DNA of 64,000 nt from Casuarina equisetifolia (Eukaryota > Streptophyta > Magnoliopsida > Fagales > Casuarinaceae): the NCBI GenBank assembly GCA_028551475.1, contig CM052360.1, positions 10,404,501 through 10,468,500 of the forward strand, read 5' to 3'. Under the pieces are notes generated by a model that saw nothing but the letters and a program-made list of their open reading frames with translations, had not been told where the DNA came from and searched no databases. This document shows positions 25,199-38,054 of the stretch, piece by piece (within the stretch, counting starts at the first letter, position 1; the number at the start of each line of letters is the position of its first letter). The position numbers were made by a program, and so were the translations under genes.

Positions 25199-26547
25199 AG
25201 TTGCACCTTATTATCAATCTTTTCACACTTCTTGGTCACAAATAAGCAATCACCTATAGTTGATTAAGCCTAACCCCAATGATGATCCAGATAAACAAAT
25301 AAGAGATGTAGAGTTTGCTGCAGTTGTCTTTGGCCCTTATCAAAAAGGTGTGACAACATAGTTATCTAGTTTCTAATAGATAAAGGGGGAAAGTGCACTT
25401 TTGTCTTGAACCCTAGACCCAACGGTCTAGAGCCCCTCACTTGGTCCACTTTAGCTGTCGGGAACTGATGTTGTCTTTTACTTAATCAATAATGTCTACC
25501 CAGTTTCGCAAATTGTGAAATCAAATGGGATCTCCTAAAAATCATATTATTCAATTGGATTCAGAATTATACAGCTTGGAAGAATTAAAAGGAGATAGTT
25601 TCATTGGTTTTGTGAGAATTTGCACACATAGAGAGAGAGAGGGTTCTAAGAATTTTCATTTTTTTGAAAATTATGTAGATAAACACTTAAAAAGATTATA
25701 TAGTTATCATTCAAGATGACTCCAGTTGGCATTTTCATTGAATTCTCCATGCATGCAGCTTTTTTATTTTTTATTTTATTTTTTTTATTGTTGTTGCTGT
25801 TGTTATTGTGAGTCATTCTCTTTCTCCCTCGTGAAGTTTATCTATTCTTCTCAGAATGCTGATGTATTGGAAAAGGTTGTTATCCGAAAGGGCAACTACT
25901 TCTCAAGACTTGATGGTTTGACTCCACCCAACTTGCAATAGTGTTTGGTTGATGACTTCAATTAGTCCAAGCAAACAAGTAAACTTTCTAACTAGAATTT
26001 AAGATTAAGTTGGTAATCCAAATCATTGAACGAGCTCTACATTCTAACCCCTGGCCCTCGCCCTTCACTTTTCAGGTTTTCCTTATATCAAACTCAAGTT
26101 AGTGGACTTGGGTTGAATCTTGTGAGTGCTAATCGTGTGGTGATATTTAATCCAAACTGGTATCCTGCCCAAGACTTACAGGCTCAAGAAATGTCTTTCC
26201 GTTTTGGCCAGAAGCGACATGTTATGGTTTTTCACCTTCTCGCAGTTGGTTCCCTTTAAGAACTTGTTTATTCCGGTTAGGTGTATAAACAGCAGCTATC
26301 AAATATTGATGTTTTTGGAAAATTGGAAAAATGGTACTTTGAAGGTGTTTAGGTACATAAGCATATCGGTTTGAAATTTGGCAAAATTGTTGTTCTGTTT
26401 CTTGCTTATATGGTGGAGTTCTTGTGTTTCAATTTAGGATTGCAAGGAATTTTGGGAAAAACTTTTTAGAATCTGCAATTTATTTCGTGATCTGTCTAAT
26501 GAGGTCTTTATAAGTGAGATGAAAATAGAGTAAAATAAGGGTTAAGA
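25199..26547 (+). pseudogene. SWI2/Rad54-like DNA helicase (ERCC6-like 2 type), 3' part, broken - upstream half
   Basis: Exon-like blocks match the C-terminal helicase half of the plant SWI2 protein (Arabidopsis At1g03750 type), a nuclear SNF2 ATPase. Block 1, about 25230-25340: QISNHL, LIKPNPNDDPDKQIRDVEFA. Block 2, about 25835-25965: ADVLEKVVIRKG then YFSRLDGLTPPNLQ. Block 3, 26076-26352: GLGLNLVSANRVVIFNPNW (motif V) and SFRFGQKRHV (motif VI), then VYKQQLSNI. Block 4 starts at 26438: DCKEFWEKLF, LFRDLSNEVF. Splice sites around blocks 3 and 4 are still GT-AG. In-frame stops replace expected Glu or Gln codons (for example TAG in HL-LIKPN, TAA after GSL, TAG before VYKQQ), and a frame change follows QVFLIS. 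Upstream exons are absent; a copia lies where they should be. The gypsy inserted inside block 4. Confidence 0.88.
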
Positions 26548-26907
26548 TGTTATGGGTACACGAGTTATTTGTTGTGTTAGGTTGTAATTTGTTTTGTATT
26601 TAGTTATGTTTGTAATGGGCTTTGTTGTTTAGGCCCAAGGTAGAAGTGTATGTGCTGTTATGTAGAAACATCGTAGGAACATTCTGGATGGAGTCAGTTT
26701 GGTTTTGTGTTCTTCATGACAGTAAAAGTTTAGTGAACAAGTTAGGGCTCCCTCTTGAGCTCAAATTGTTATCTTGTCCTTCGTTGGGTGCAATCTCTTC
26801 ACCATTCCTCGACGAAGACGTGTCCGTCCGAATCCTTGTGAGGATTTCGTGCTCCAAGGCCTTATCGCCAAGTCTAGAGTTGCGCAGATTACTTCATACC
26901 AGTAACA
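26548..26907 (+). repeat. 5' LTR of the gypsy chromovirus
   Basis: 360 bp, TGTTATGGG to CCAGTAACA, followed by AC and the tRNA-iMet primer site. Confidence 0.95.
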
Positions 26908-27539
26908 ACTGGTATCAGAGCAATCTGATCCGTAGATGGAGACGAGGGTGACTCAGGTGGAGATTGATGTGTTACGGCTGGACGCTAAAATGCAAGATCT
27001 ATCCAAGAAAGTGGATGTTTTGTCCAACGAGGTCTGAGATCTGCAACAGCTTATGGTGGCCATTTTATCCCACATCGAGGCTTCAGTTTCGAAGGAAAAA
27101 GGGCCCGATACAACGGCAACAGGTGGCCGATCTTTAGGCTCCCCAGAAAGGAATCCCGATGGAGCACACAGGGTTGCTTCAGATGGTGTTAGGCTTTCCT
27201 GTTCAGCTGGCAACAACAACATTGAGGGGAATAATGGGGACAGTATATTGGTTGGCGGTGGAGGGGGGACACACCAATCGGGTGACCACCAAAATGCCAA
27301 TGAGCGTAACTCCCATCCTAATTGTGTTTTTGGAGATCTGGGGGGTTCGACGGCAACCCAAACTGCAATTTCAACAATTCCTTTGGTGCTGGGGGTGTTA
27401 GGAATGGTAACCACCATTTTTGACCTGTCCGATGGGTTTTTGGTCAGAATATGGGGCTTGGGTATTTTGCAACAAGGAGTACTCATAGCTGCCATAAAGA
27501 TTCTCGGTGGGTTTTTGGTCAACATTCAAGATTAGAAAG

Positions 27540-27790
27540 ACCTTATAATGGGTCCTTTACGTGTGGGGGTAGAGGTGAGAGAATGGGGTTGAATGGAGGA
27601 GTTAATGGTGGAACCTTGTCATGTGGGGGCCGTGGAGAGAGAATTGGCTTTAATGGTGGAACCTTTTCATGTGGGTGCCGTGGGGAGAGAGAAAGAGGCC
27701 TTAATGGAAAAAAAGATGGAGACATGCATGGTGGAAATTTTACATGTGGGGGCCGAGGAGAGAAACAACAAGGACTTGGTAGTGGCATTT
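27540..27790 (+). repeat. Imperfect CGGRGE repeats in the gypsy gag leader region
   Basis: Four imperfect units of roughly 60-70 nt, each with TGTGGGGG(C/T)(C/A)G(A/T)GGXGAGA and reading as (S/F)xCGGRGER/K-xxGLNG in one frame. They lie between the primer site and the recognisable gag core. Glycine- and arginine-rich repeats of this kind resemble RNA-binding boxes, but that is only likeness. Confidence 0.75.
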
Positions 27791-30700
27791 TTAGCAGACA
27801 TTGTGGCCGTGTGGCTGACTCCAGCACAGGACAATTAGGTAATTTGTCTAAAGTGGCTAAATTTGAATTTCCTAGATTTAATGGGGAAGGAGAATTAGAT
27901 GAATGGTTATTTAGAGCTTGGCATTTTACGGCCTTACATGGGTTAACAAAAGAGGAATTAATTGAATTGGTGTCTTGGAATCTTAAGGGAAAAGCCTTTA
28001 TATGGTTTCAAGTGTTCCAACATGAGATGAATAGAATGGGAGAAGAATTATCTTGGGATCGATTGTAAGAAGGATTATATGAGAGATATGGGGTTAAACG
28101 GGGAAATAGTTCTTATGGAGCTCTTACTAAGTTGAAACAAACAAGTTCCTTGGATCAATACTACGAACAATATACGGAATTGATGTTAACAGTTGGGCCA
28201 TTGACTCATTGGCAACTTATGGAAGGTTTCATAAGTGGGCTAAAGTTGGAGATTTAGGAAAAAGTTGATGCTAGAGCACCCCGAACTATTAATGAAGCAA
28301 TGCGATTAGAATAAATATTTGATGGGAGGAACAGTCAGTTAAGAGAAGGAACTAGAATGGGTATCATGAAGAAAAGTAGTGGAGAGATAGTGCCTGCGAA
28401 AAACAACTTACCCACTAGGAAATTCACTACGGCAGAAATTGAGAAACGACGGAAGAAAGGATTATGTTTTCATTGTAATGATAAATACACTGTTGGCCAT
28501 CAATGTAAAAAAAAGCTATTTCAGATTGAGGCAATATGGCTAGAAGAGTGGGATGACAACTTGGAGGTGGTAGAGTCGAGGGACAATGCCATAGTGACGG
28601 TGGAAAAAAGAGAGTAAGAAATGGGTATTTCGACACTTGCAATGTATGGAAAAGAAAAAGTGGTTCAGCCTCGCACCATGAAGGTGTTAGGTAATCTTGG
28701 GGAGTATACAAGGCAGGTACATTTTCTAATCGATACAAGAAGTACCCATAATTTTATTAGTCAAAAGTTAGCAGAAAAAGTTGGATTAAAGTTGCGAGAC
28801 AAAGGCACATTTAGAGTAGTGGTCACTAATGGAGAGGAAATTGTTGGTACTGGAAAAAGTGCTTTTGTGGAGGTAAGATTGCATGGGAGTAAGATGGATT
28901 TGGAGTTATATGTACTACCTATCCTAGCAACTGATGTGGTGTTAGGCATTCAATGGCTTAAGACGTAAGGGGATATTGTGTAGAATTTTGCCGAAATGAG
29001 AATGGAGTTTGAGGTTGATGGGCAAAAGTTAAGGTTAATAGGAACTACTCCTCAATCGAATAGATTCTTGAGTGATTCGGGCTTAGTACGAGAATTGGAC
29101 AAGGAAGGTGATGTATTAGTGTTACAAATGGTTGAGTTAAAAAAAGAGTTAAACGAGACTAAAGGCCCATGTTTAGCATTAGAAACAGACGACCGACCTA
29201 GAAATAAGAAAGGAATGGAGGAAATCTTGAAGGAATTTGATGATGTGTTTTAAGAACCCCGAGGATTACCTCCACGTCGGAGTGATGACCATAAAATAAT
29301 TATAAGAGATGATGGAGAGCTAGTTTCAGTCCAGCCATATAGATACCCCTATTTACAAAAAGGAGAAATTGAAAGATTAGTAAAAGGGTTGTTGGATGAT
29401 GGAGTGATTAGGCCGAGTAATAGTCCATTTTCATCACCCGTCCTTATGGTAAAGAAATCGGATGGTTCTTGGAAACTTTGCATGGATTATCGAGAACTTA
29501 ATAAGCGGACAGTGAAGGACAAATTTCCTATTCCGACGATAGATGAGTTGCTAGATGAGTTGAATGGTGCACGTTATTTCTCCAAACTCGATCTAAGGTC
29601 AGGTTACTATCAAGTTCGGATGCGAGATGAAGATATTGAGAAGACTGCTTTTAGGACTCATCATGGGCATTATGAGTTCTTAGTGATGCCATTCAGATTA
29701 ACCAATGGGCAGCCATATTTCAATTTTTAATGAATGCGGTGTTTCAAAATTATTTGAGGAAAATGGTGTTGGTCTTCTTTGATGATATTTTGGTATATAG
29801 CAAGACATGGGAAAAGCACTTAAGTCATGTGAGGATGGTGTTAGAGGTCTTTGAGGTGGAATAAGCTTTATGCCAAACTCTCTAAGTGTGAGTTCGGACA
29901 AATAGAAATAAAATTCTTAGGACATATTGTTAGTGCTTAGGGTGTAGCAGTGGATCAAAGTAAGATAGAAGATGTCATCTAATGGCCAATACCACAGACG
30001 ATTAAGGCTTTTAGGGGTTTTTTAGGATTGACTGGATATTATAGAAGGTTCATCCAGGGGTATGGGAGGATCATAGAGCCCTTAACAGAGTTGCTAAAAA
30101 AGGATGGCTTTCAATGGAATGAAAAGGCCCAGGCAGCTTTTGATCGACTAAAAAAGATAATGACAATTGCACCAGTATTGGCTCTTCTAGATTTTTCAAT
30201 TCCTTTTGTATTAGAATGTGATGCATCTGGTCAAGGAGTGGGAGCAGTATTGTCACAACGGATTTGACCTATAGCATTTTTCAGTAAGGCCCTTCATGGG
30301 AGACATTTGCAATTGTCCATATATGAGAAAGAACTTTTGGCGATCGTGATGGCAATTCAGAAATGGAGACATTACTTATTGGGGAACCAATTTATCATTA
30401 GGACTGATCAGAAAAGCATTAAGTTCATTCAGGACCAAAAGATTGTTACGCCAATTCAACAAAAATGGTTGTTAAAGTTGATGGGGTATGACTTTGTTGT
30501 TGAGTATAAGGTAGGTAAGGAGAATATAGCCACAGATGCCTTGTCACGTAGAGATTGGGAAACCAAAGAAGATAGAGGAGGGATGAGTCAAGGTGATGGT
30601 TCCTGTAATGCCATTTCCCAACCAATCCCTCTTTGGGTGGAGTCTATAAAGGAAGAGATCAGAAATAATAAGGAAACTCAAGAGTTAATTAATCGGATTC

Positions 30701-32057
30701 AACAGGATGAAGCCATAGGGCCTTGGCAATATAGAGAAGGAATCATTCTATTCAAAGGTAGGATGTATTTACCCCATGATTCCCCACTAATACCTATCAT
30801 CATAGATGAGATGCATGGCAGCACACATGAAGGGATAGAAAAGACTTTGAAGAGAATTCAGACAATATTTTATTGGAAGGGAATGAAGAGCATGGTGGAT
30901 TAAAGAGTCATAGAATGTCGAATATGTCAACAACATAAGAGTGAGAATACACTTCCTGGAGGTAAATTGCAACCCTTACCGATACCAAAACAAATTTAGG
31001 AAGATATTTCAATGGATTTCATAAATGGATTGCCTATGTCTGGAGGGAAATCGTCTATATTGGTGATAGTTGATAGGCTATCTAAATTTGGTCATTTCAT
31101 TCCCTTATTGCATACCTATACTGCAACTACAGTGGCCCAAGCATTCTTTGACAATGTATTCAAGCTTTATGGAATGCTGAAGACTATAGTGTGCGATAGA
31201 GATCCATTGTTTACTAGCAATTTCTAGAAGGAATTATTCAGACTCCAGGGCACGAGTTTCCATTTTTCTTCGGCCTACCACCCGTAAACTGATGGGCAAA
31301 CTAAGGTACTTAACCAAACTTTAGAGATGTATTTAAGATGCTTTGTGGGGGATCACCCGAAAGAATGGGTGAAGTGGATTTCTTGGGCACAATATTGTTA
31401 TAATACTAGGCATAGTGCCACCTTACATACCCCATATGAGATAGTTTTTGGAAGAAACCCTCCAAATTTACTCTCATACATCCCTGGATTGGCACGTGTG
31501 GCAGCAGTGGAGCAAATTTTGGAGGAAAGAGATCAAGTGTTAAACAAGATTAAGAAGAACTTGGATGCGGCTTAAACAAGAATGAAAAAGAATTATGATG
31601 GCAAAAGGAGAGAAGTGCAGTTTCAAGAGAGGGACTTGGTGTATGTTAAGTTACCCAAATATCGTTAGGTCTCTTTGTCACAACAACGGTATCACAAGCT
31701 GACACCTAAATTCCTAAGTCTTTTCAAGATTGTGCAGCAGATTAGGAGTGTTGCTTACAAGTTGGAGCTACCAAGGGAGTCCAAGGTACATCTTGTATTT
31801 CATGTGTCTAAATTAAAGAAAAGTGTTGGAAACATAGACTATGAACCAATAGGACAACCATGGATTGAAGAAGATGAGCCAAGTGATGAGCCACAAGCAA
31901 TTTTAGAGCAGCGAATTAAGAATCACCAAAAGCAATTTTTGGTTCATTGGAAAAGGAAGTCTCTAGCAGAAGCTACTTGGGAGGAGGCCAATAAGTTAAA
32001 GGTGCGCTTTCCAAATTTGAGCCTTGAGGACAAGGCTAATTTTTAAGGGGATGGGAT

Positions 32058-32417
32058 TGTTATGGGTACGTGGGTTATTTGTTGTGTTAGGTTGTAATTT
32101 ATTTTGTATTTAGTTGTGTTTGTAATGGGCTTTGTTGTTTAGGCCCAAGGTAGAAGTGTATGTGCTGTTATGTAGAAATATCGTAGGAACATTCTGGATG
32201 GAGTCACTCTGGTTTTGTGTTCTTCATGGCAGTAAAAGTTTAGTGAACAGGTTAGGGCTCCCTCTTGAGCTCAAATTGTTATCTTGTCCTTCATTGGGTG
32301 CAATCTCTTTACCATTCCTCGACGAAGATGTGTCCGTCCGAATCCTTGTGAGGATTTCGTGCTCCAAGGCCTTATCACTAGGTCTAGAGCTGCGTAGATT
32401 ACTTCATACCAGCAACA
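32058..32417 (+). repeat. 3' LTR of the gypsy chromovirus
   Basis: 360 bp, same ends as 26548-26907. A purine tract lies just before it and SWI2-like coding sequence resumes just after it. Confidence 0.95.
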
Positions 32418-33190
32418 CAAGAAGATGGGAATCATCTTAGTAAAAGGGAGGGACTTGTGGACCTTGTAAACAACTTTGTTTCATCAAAGGAAGTGGATGT
32501 AACATTTTCGTGAGTCTAAAATCAGAGTGATAAAATGATTCTGGGAGGGATAGAACCAGTAGGCCAGAGCTTAAAGACATGGGTATGTTTATTCTTTAAT
32601 TTTAATTTTTTTGTAGTTCAATATCTTTTCTTATTATTGGCAAACACCATTTTTCTTATGGCAGGGAAAAGTAAAAGGTTCACAAAAAGCACACATGCTT
32701 TCGCTCTTGAGAAAAGTTTTAGGAAGTTGGTATTCAAAACAGTGTCCTTGCTCCTGCGTGCTAAGATTTTTGTTGGTTTCTGGCTTAGACGTTGTATATG
32801 CTCATTGAAATGAAGACATGGTAAATGTCGAACCTGGGATTCGAGGAAAGATAGATTTAAGCACCCTTCAGAATGGTAGCCTTAACCAGCGCTACATTCG
32901 TATAGGAAGGAAAAGCAAACTAGAATTTGTGAGTGGAAAAGAAAATGTTTCTTCAAAAAATGACCGGAAAAAAAAGACAATATGCCCTCCTTACTCAGGA
33001 TGTGGGCATAGGAGACCTGAATTTAGCAAGTGGTTATTTTCTACACTCCTCTAGAGAGGGAGAAAGTGCTACATAAGTTTAGAAAGAGGAAAAAAAAAGG
33101 TACGAGACAGTTGGAGCACTTCCTAGTTCAGAAACACTTCCCAGTTCACGCTTTTTCAACAAAGCAGCTGTAGCTGTTTGATGTACATTA
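32418..33190 (+). pseudogene. SWI2/Rad54-like helicase gene, downstream half after the gypsy insertion
   Basis: Directly after the 3' LTR the block interrupted at 26547 resumes: DGNHLSKREGLVDLVN, then FVSSKEVDVT (to about 32510). Further pieces are ILGGIEPVGQSLKTW (about 32535-32580), a second AG-bounded block near 32664-32750, and the C-terminal block 32818-33175 with PEFSKWLFSTLL, a stop, then REKVLHKFRKRKKK, which is how SWI2-type proteins end (EFS-KW-LSA, REK-L, basic tail). The final TAA-type end is uncertain because of stops and a frame change. About 60 bp further on I see only likely 3' UTR. Same locus and strand as the upstream half, so it is one gene copy, non-functional. Confidence 0.82.
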
Positions 33191-34237
33191 TTGTAGCATA
33201 AAGATGTAATATCGGTTCCTTTTTATATGAACAAAAATTACTTTTGTAAGATCTAACACTATTTTGTTGGGAAGTAATATGCTTGTTGTTTTCCAAATCA
33301 TTCAGCATCGCCGGAAGCTCTTACTTGGCAATTACTGTTATCCCCGTAACATGGGTTATAAGTTCAACCATGAACATATAGATAGTTGATAGTCTATACC
33401 TCTTTAATCAAAACTAAAAACCAAACATATATTAACATTATAACCTCTTCAACCGACATTGTTCAAACCTTTTTCTTCTATGTTAAGTTGCTCCCCTCGT
33501 TTTTGAACAAAAATTTTACTTTTCAATAGAAGCAAGGAGTTCATCCTTCTTCTAGCATGCCGATCAATGTACTTCTGATTGACATCAGCATCACACCATG
33601 CGAGTTGAGTTAGGGTGCTACTTGGGGAATTTCTGAAACTTGCGCCCGTCAGATTCCTAAATCATTGCTAGGACCATGCCTAACCCAAGACCACTCCAAG
33701 ACCTAGTGCACTAGGACTCACCTAATACAACTAGGACTACAGGTCCTAGTGCAATTAGGACTCTAAAACCTAAGGCAACTGGGAGTACATGGTTATATAA
33801 GACCTTCTCAACCTCTTTAAAGGACACACCATCAAAAAAACCTTATTTTTCTTATAATAGTCTTCTTAGTGCTAGCCTTAGTTATTTTATAGCTTTCATA
33901 GGAGTAGTTTATTAGTAATCTCGTAATTGGTACTTTGTTATTTGGATTATTGTTGTTGGGATGCTTTGAGACTTGGGCTTTGATGATCATTATTTTAGAG
34001 TGATTTATATTAATAAATGAGTATTATTCCATTGGAGTCTCTTGTGTTCCTTCATTGTAGGTTTGTATAGGATTCAAGTCCTAACAATCACTTGATCTAG
34101 TCACACCATTTTCTAGGCATTCTAACGATTTTGGCTGCTATCACCTCTGCATTTTGAATATGGAAATTGGCTTTAAAGGTTGGTTTCTTTTGTATTTCAG
34201 TTTTTTTTTAATCTTAATTTTATATGGTAATTTGAAA
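33191..34237. other. Unassigned DNA downstream of the SWI2-like remnant
   Basis: No gene seen. About 33640-33800 holds several CTAGGACT / AGTCCTAG-like words that can pair with each other, and 33795-34090 has a TATATAAG and a CAAGTCCTAACA string reminiscent of an LTR end, but I found no partner repeat in the window. Confidence 0.5.
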
Positions 34238-35734
34238 GTTGGGTTTATGGTTATCCAAAAAGGGGGGGAGGGGGGTTGAATTGGATATTTGGAAGTTTAA
34301 TGAATTTAAACTTTGCTTTCCGTTTTTTTTTCTATAATGAATACATCTAAACAAATTATCACAATAGTAATGAAATATTTAATAGAAGAATTAAGTAAGA
34401 GAAATTCACGGTGGTTCGGCCCTTTTTCACCTACTTCACCCTTTTCTCCTTTAACTCAAACCGAGTTGAAATCTGCTTTACTTCAAACAAGGAGAGCACC
34501 TCTCCTTCACCTCACAACTCTTCAGAAAGAGTTATATCATTCACGGTTACAAGGTTAGGTTTACAAAAACTTTAATACATCAAGCTTACTCCTCAAATAT
34601 ATGATATAAGTAAGGATTCAAGCTTATCAGAGCGCTAATTGAATGTATACAAGATCAATTTAAGCTCTAATCTCAAAAACCCCAATTTAACAGATCTAGG
34701 GTTTTCGAATTTACAATAATCTTTATGTACAAATAATTTTATAATCAATCTAGCACATATAAAGATTAATCTATCAAATGATATTCAAAAGATAACAAAT
34801 TTAAAGAATATCACCAAAGATTTTCTTTTCCTTCAAACGATACTGAACACAACTATAAGCACAAATTGATGAGGGTTTTTGTTTCTCTTAATTAGATCAG
34901 CAAGAATATAGCTCAACAAGCACCAATGTTTCATCCGAATCCTTATTTTATAGCAAGTACTTGAACCTTGAATAGATTAATGTTTCGGTTCAAACCTTTT
35001 ATGAAATCCTTTTATTGGGATTTGATGGATTCAACGTTGTACTGAAATAGGTGATGATTTTTCAGCAAAATAGCCGTTCTGACATTCGGTTGCCTCACCA
35101 TTCTTCCCGTTGGAGCCGTCGTCGCAGGAGAGAGAGATTGAGAGGAGAAAAGTTTCAGAGTGCGGCTAGGGCTTCCATCTTTTGGTCATAAGAGCTTATG
35201 CTCTTATTTGCTTCTATACGCTGCTGTTTAGAATAAGTGGCTTTTCTCAGGACACTGCCGTTTCATGCTTCATAAGTTGGCTTCTTTACACGGGCTGAAG
35301 TTTTACAGGATGAAGCAATTATTCACGGGCTGAATAAATAAATAAGCTTCATTTGTCCATATATATGGTCGGTCCATTTCACCTATACATACACCAATTC
35401 CAAGTATCAAAGTTCCTTTAACATAACCAAGAATGTAGATTAATCTATGAAATAAAATATTCAAAGATTAAATAAACTTGGTTTCATATTTAATGTTAAA
35501 TAATAAAATGTAAGAACCCGGTTACTTTATAATATCATTAATTGATATTATAATTTGCACACCTTTTACTTCCTTTGAGTTTTGATATATGCACACAAGG
35601 TCTCATATTTTCTATCATATATGCAAGTATGATATTCTATTTAATACATGTTCAAATAAATATAAAATTCTATTTGACATATATTCTCATAAAATTTTTC
35701 TCAATCAAAACATACAAGCGCATGATTTTCAACA
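34238..35734 (-). mobile_element. LTR, family S, minus orientation
   Basis: About 1.5 kb. Same layout as the TSD-flanked family S LTRs: a G-run with TTGAATTGG at the left, a TTCACCTACTTCA block followed by TTGAA-TC-GCTTTACTTCAA, the ATTGATATTATAATTTGCACACC signature and a TTTTCAACA end. It abuts gypsy internal sequence at 35735. I see no matching target duplication, so its left edge (+/- 10 bp) and its solo status are uncertain. Confidence 0.75.
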
Positions 35735-36575
35735 CTAAGTGCTTATTGCCAAAGAGGTGTAAGAACGAAAAGAAAAAAGGCGTTTGTTTTAATTGTGATG
35801 GAAAATATACCATAGGCCACCGTTGTAAGAATAGGTTGTTTGTGTTAATGGGAGAAGAGGAAGATGATAATATTAATAGTATAGTGCGGGACATGGAGGA
35901 AGTGGGGAGAGAGCATATTGAACAAGAACCCAAGGTCTCCTTGAAGGCTATGGATGGGTCAATAATAGCCTAAACTATATGGGTAGTTGGGTACATTAAT
36001 GACAAAAAAAGAAAAAGAAAAAGAATAGAGTCTACATTTTAATAGACTCAAGCAACATGAACAGTTTCCTTAATATGGGACTGGCCAAGAAATTAGGCCT
36101 AGAACTAAAGGAAGAGGAAACTCTAAGTGTTGTAGTTGCGAATGGGGTTAAATTAAGCATTGTTAGGTTGTGTAGCAATGTAGTGGTATAGGTGCAAGGC
36201 TAGAGGTTAAGAACTTATTTTTTCTTGTTGGACATACATGGAACAAAAATAGTACTTGGTGTAAGGTGGTTGAAAACCTTGGGTCCAATTGTGTGGGACT
36301 TTGTAAAACTCCAAATGGGTTTTGTGATTGGTGGCAAAATAGTAATTGGGCAAGGAATTAGAACTGGAAAAAGTTATTTAGTAGAAGATAAGAGATTTGA
36401 TAAAAAGTTAAAATGCATGAGAAATGGGGTCTTGTTGAAGATCCAATTAGTGCAGAATATTAAGATGGACAACAAAGAAGAGGTAGAGTATGTTGTGTCA
36501 TTAAGCCAAGCCATGATCAAGCTGTAGGGGAAGATCTTCAAGCATTGCAAGATGAATATGGGTTTATCTTTGAAG

Positions 36576-38054
36576 TATTAGGTTTAATTGCTAACCAAGA
36601 AAGGGGGGGTGAATTGGTTGTCTCGGTTTCTTTTCCTATTTGTGGGTTCAATAACTTTTCATGCACTTAAACAAAGCATTCAAGAATATCAAAATCAAAT
36701 AGCAAAGTAAATAGACACAAAGAGGGATGCACACAAGTTTACACAATGGTTCGACCCTTGTCACCTACTTCCACCCCCTTCTCTTTCAACACAATCAGTT
36801 GAAGTCCACTTTACTTCAAAGCCTATGAAAAACCTTTTCCTAATACTTTCCAACTCCTCTTCAAAGAGTCACACAAGTCACGGTAACAACAGTAAGGTTA
36901 ACCAACCTTAATTCAGTAGTAAATCCCTTAAAGATATAGAGATACTGAGGGACAATACTAATACAAAAGCTTATACAAGATATTGAATGCAATTATAAGC
37001 TCTAATCTTGAGACCCCCAAAAATGTTCAAGTTAGGGTTTTAGATTTACAGATCAATTTATATGCATATGATAATATATGTTCGATTAGCACATAAACAA
37101 ATATATATCATAAAGAATAATCACATATAAATGATATTAAGCTAAGAATCAGGATATCACCAAAGCTCCTTCAAAGTGAATTGCGGATATGCTCAATCGG
37201 AAGTTCCTTTTGAATATTTCACAATGTCCACCACACTTAACTGTAGAATAGCCTTATCATATATATAAATTGAAAGTAAAGAGCCAAATCACAATTTCTG
37301 TCAAACCCATCAGTTCATAGGCTTCTTCCTGTTAAGAAGGTATACATTACTTTTTTTAGCTTCACATTAGCTTCAAGCTTCACATTGTAACATTTGATTA
37401 AAAATTTTGCAAATCTTCTTATTGGAATAGTAGGGATACAACTGGGGTGAGAAAGGAATGATGAGAGAGGCATTGCTATGGCTTTTCACTTGATCAAGAC
37501 TTTTAAGTGAGTCTTCCTTCAACACGACATCGTTCCAGTCATTTTCTTTAATCACATAGGCTTATATCATTTATGCTGGCTAGGCTTCTTAACCAAACTC
37601 AGTCTAGGTTCATTTAGCTTTATAAGACAGGCCAACTTCATAGCACGAGCCAAGCTCCATAGCATGGGCCAGCTTGTGTTAATTCATAACACAGGCCAAG
37701 CTTCATAGCACAAGCCAATTTCATAGAGATATTAGAACATGATCTAAGCTTCAATAAATATTAGAGCATAATGTGATCTTTGATCCTTGATATATGTGTA
37801 CCTATAAGCACATCAAAACAAGTATCATTTTTCTCCAAATAAACAAATATTCTGTTAGCTTTTATTTCATCAAAAATACTTCTCCAAGTATTGTGTGAAA
37901 TTGATTAATAAAGGAATGTTTAAATGATATTATAATTTGCACACCTTTTACTCTCTTGATGTTTAATATTGCACATAATCATATGAAAAACATCTATACA
38001 AATATTATATGCAACCAACTATTTGTCTAAATCAAAACATGTCTTTTTCCAACA
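36576..38054 (-). mobile_element. Solo LTR, family S, inside the gypsy fossil
   Basis: 1479 bp, flanked by TGAAG at 36571-36575 and 38055-38059, a perfect 5-bp target duplication. Gypsy gag/pol sequence continues on both sides. On the minus strand it runs TGTTGGAAAAAGACATG to ACCTAATA. No internal region, hence a solo LTR left by LTR-LTR recombination. Confidence 0.9.

Larger units (their letters stand above)
26548..32417 (+). mobile_element. Ty3/gypsy chromovirus, both LTRs present, inserted in the SWI2-like gene
   Basis: Two 360-bp LTRs, 26548-26907 and 32058-32417, each TGTTATGGG to AACA. The primer site TGGTATCAGAGC (tRNA-iMet) begins at about 26910, and a purine tract AAGGGGATGGGAT precedes the 3' LTR. 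Flanks TAAGA / CAAGA agree at 4 of 5 bases, a decayed target duplication. In order: gag (about 27840-28060, FPRFNGEGELDEW), zinc knuckle (28465-28506, CFHCNDKYTVGHQC), protease (~28720), reverse transcriptase (29330-29980, [14 protein letters not shown]), RNase H (30170-30540), integrase (30790-31400) and a C-terminal chromodomain (31890-32030, FLVHWKRK then EATWEEA). The chromodomain marks a chromovirus; the short LTRs suggest the Reina group, less surely. LTRs differ at about 19 of 360 sites by eye (~5%). The coding region is broken in a number of places but all parts are present. Confidence 0.95.

Noticed and set aside
25525-25719. Extra exon of the SWI2-like gene
   Set aside because: The open frame between blocks 1 and 2 does not match the family where I expect the GKM-ALEKL region; treated as intron or decayed sequence.
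27053-27535. Glycine-rich host protein in the gypsy leader
   Set aside because: It sits between the primer site and gag of a paired-LTR element on the element's own strand, so it belongs to the element.
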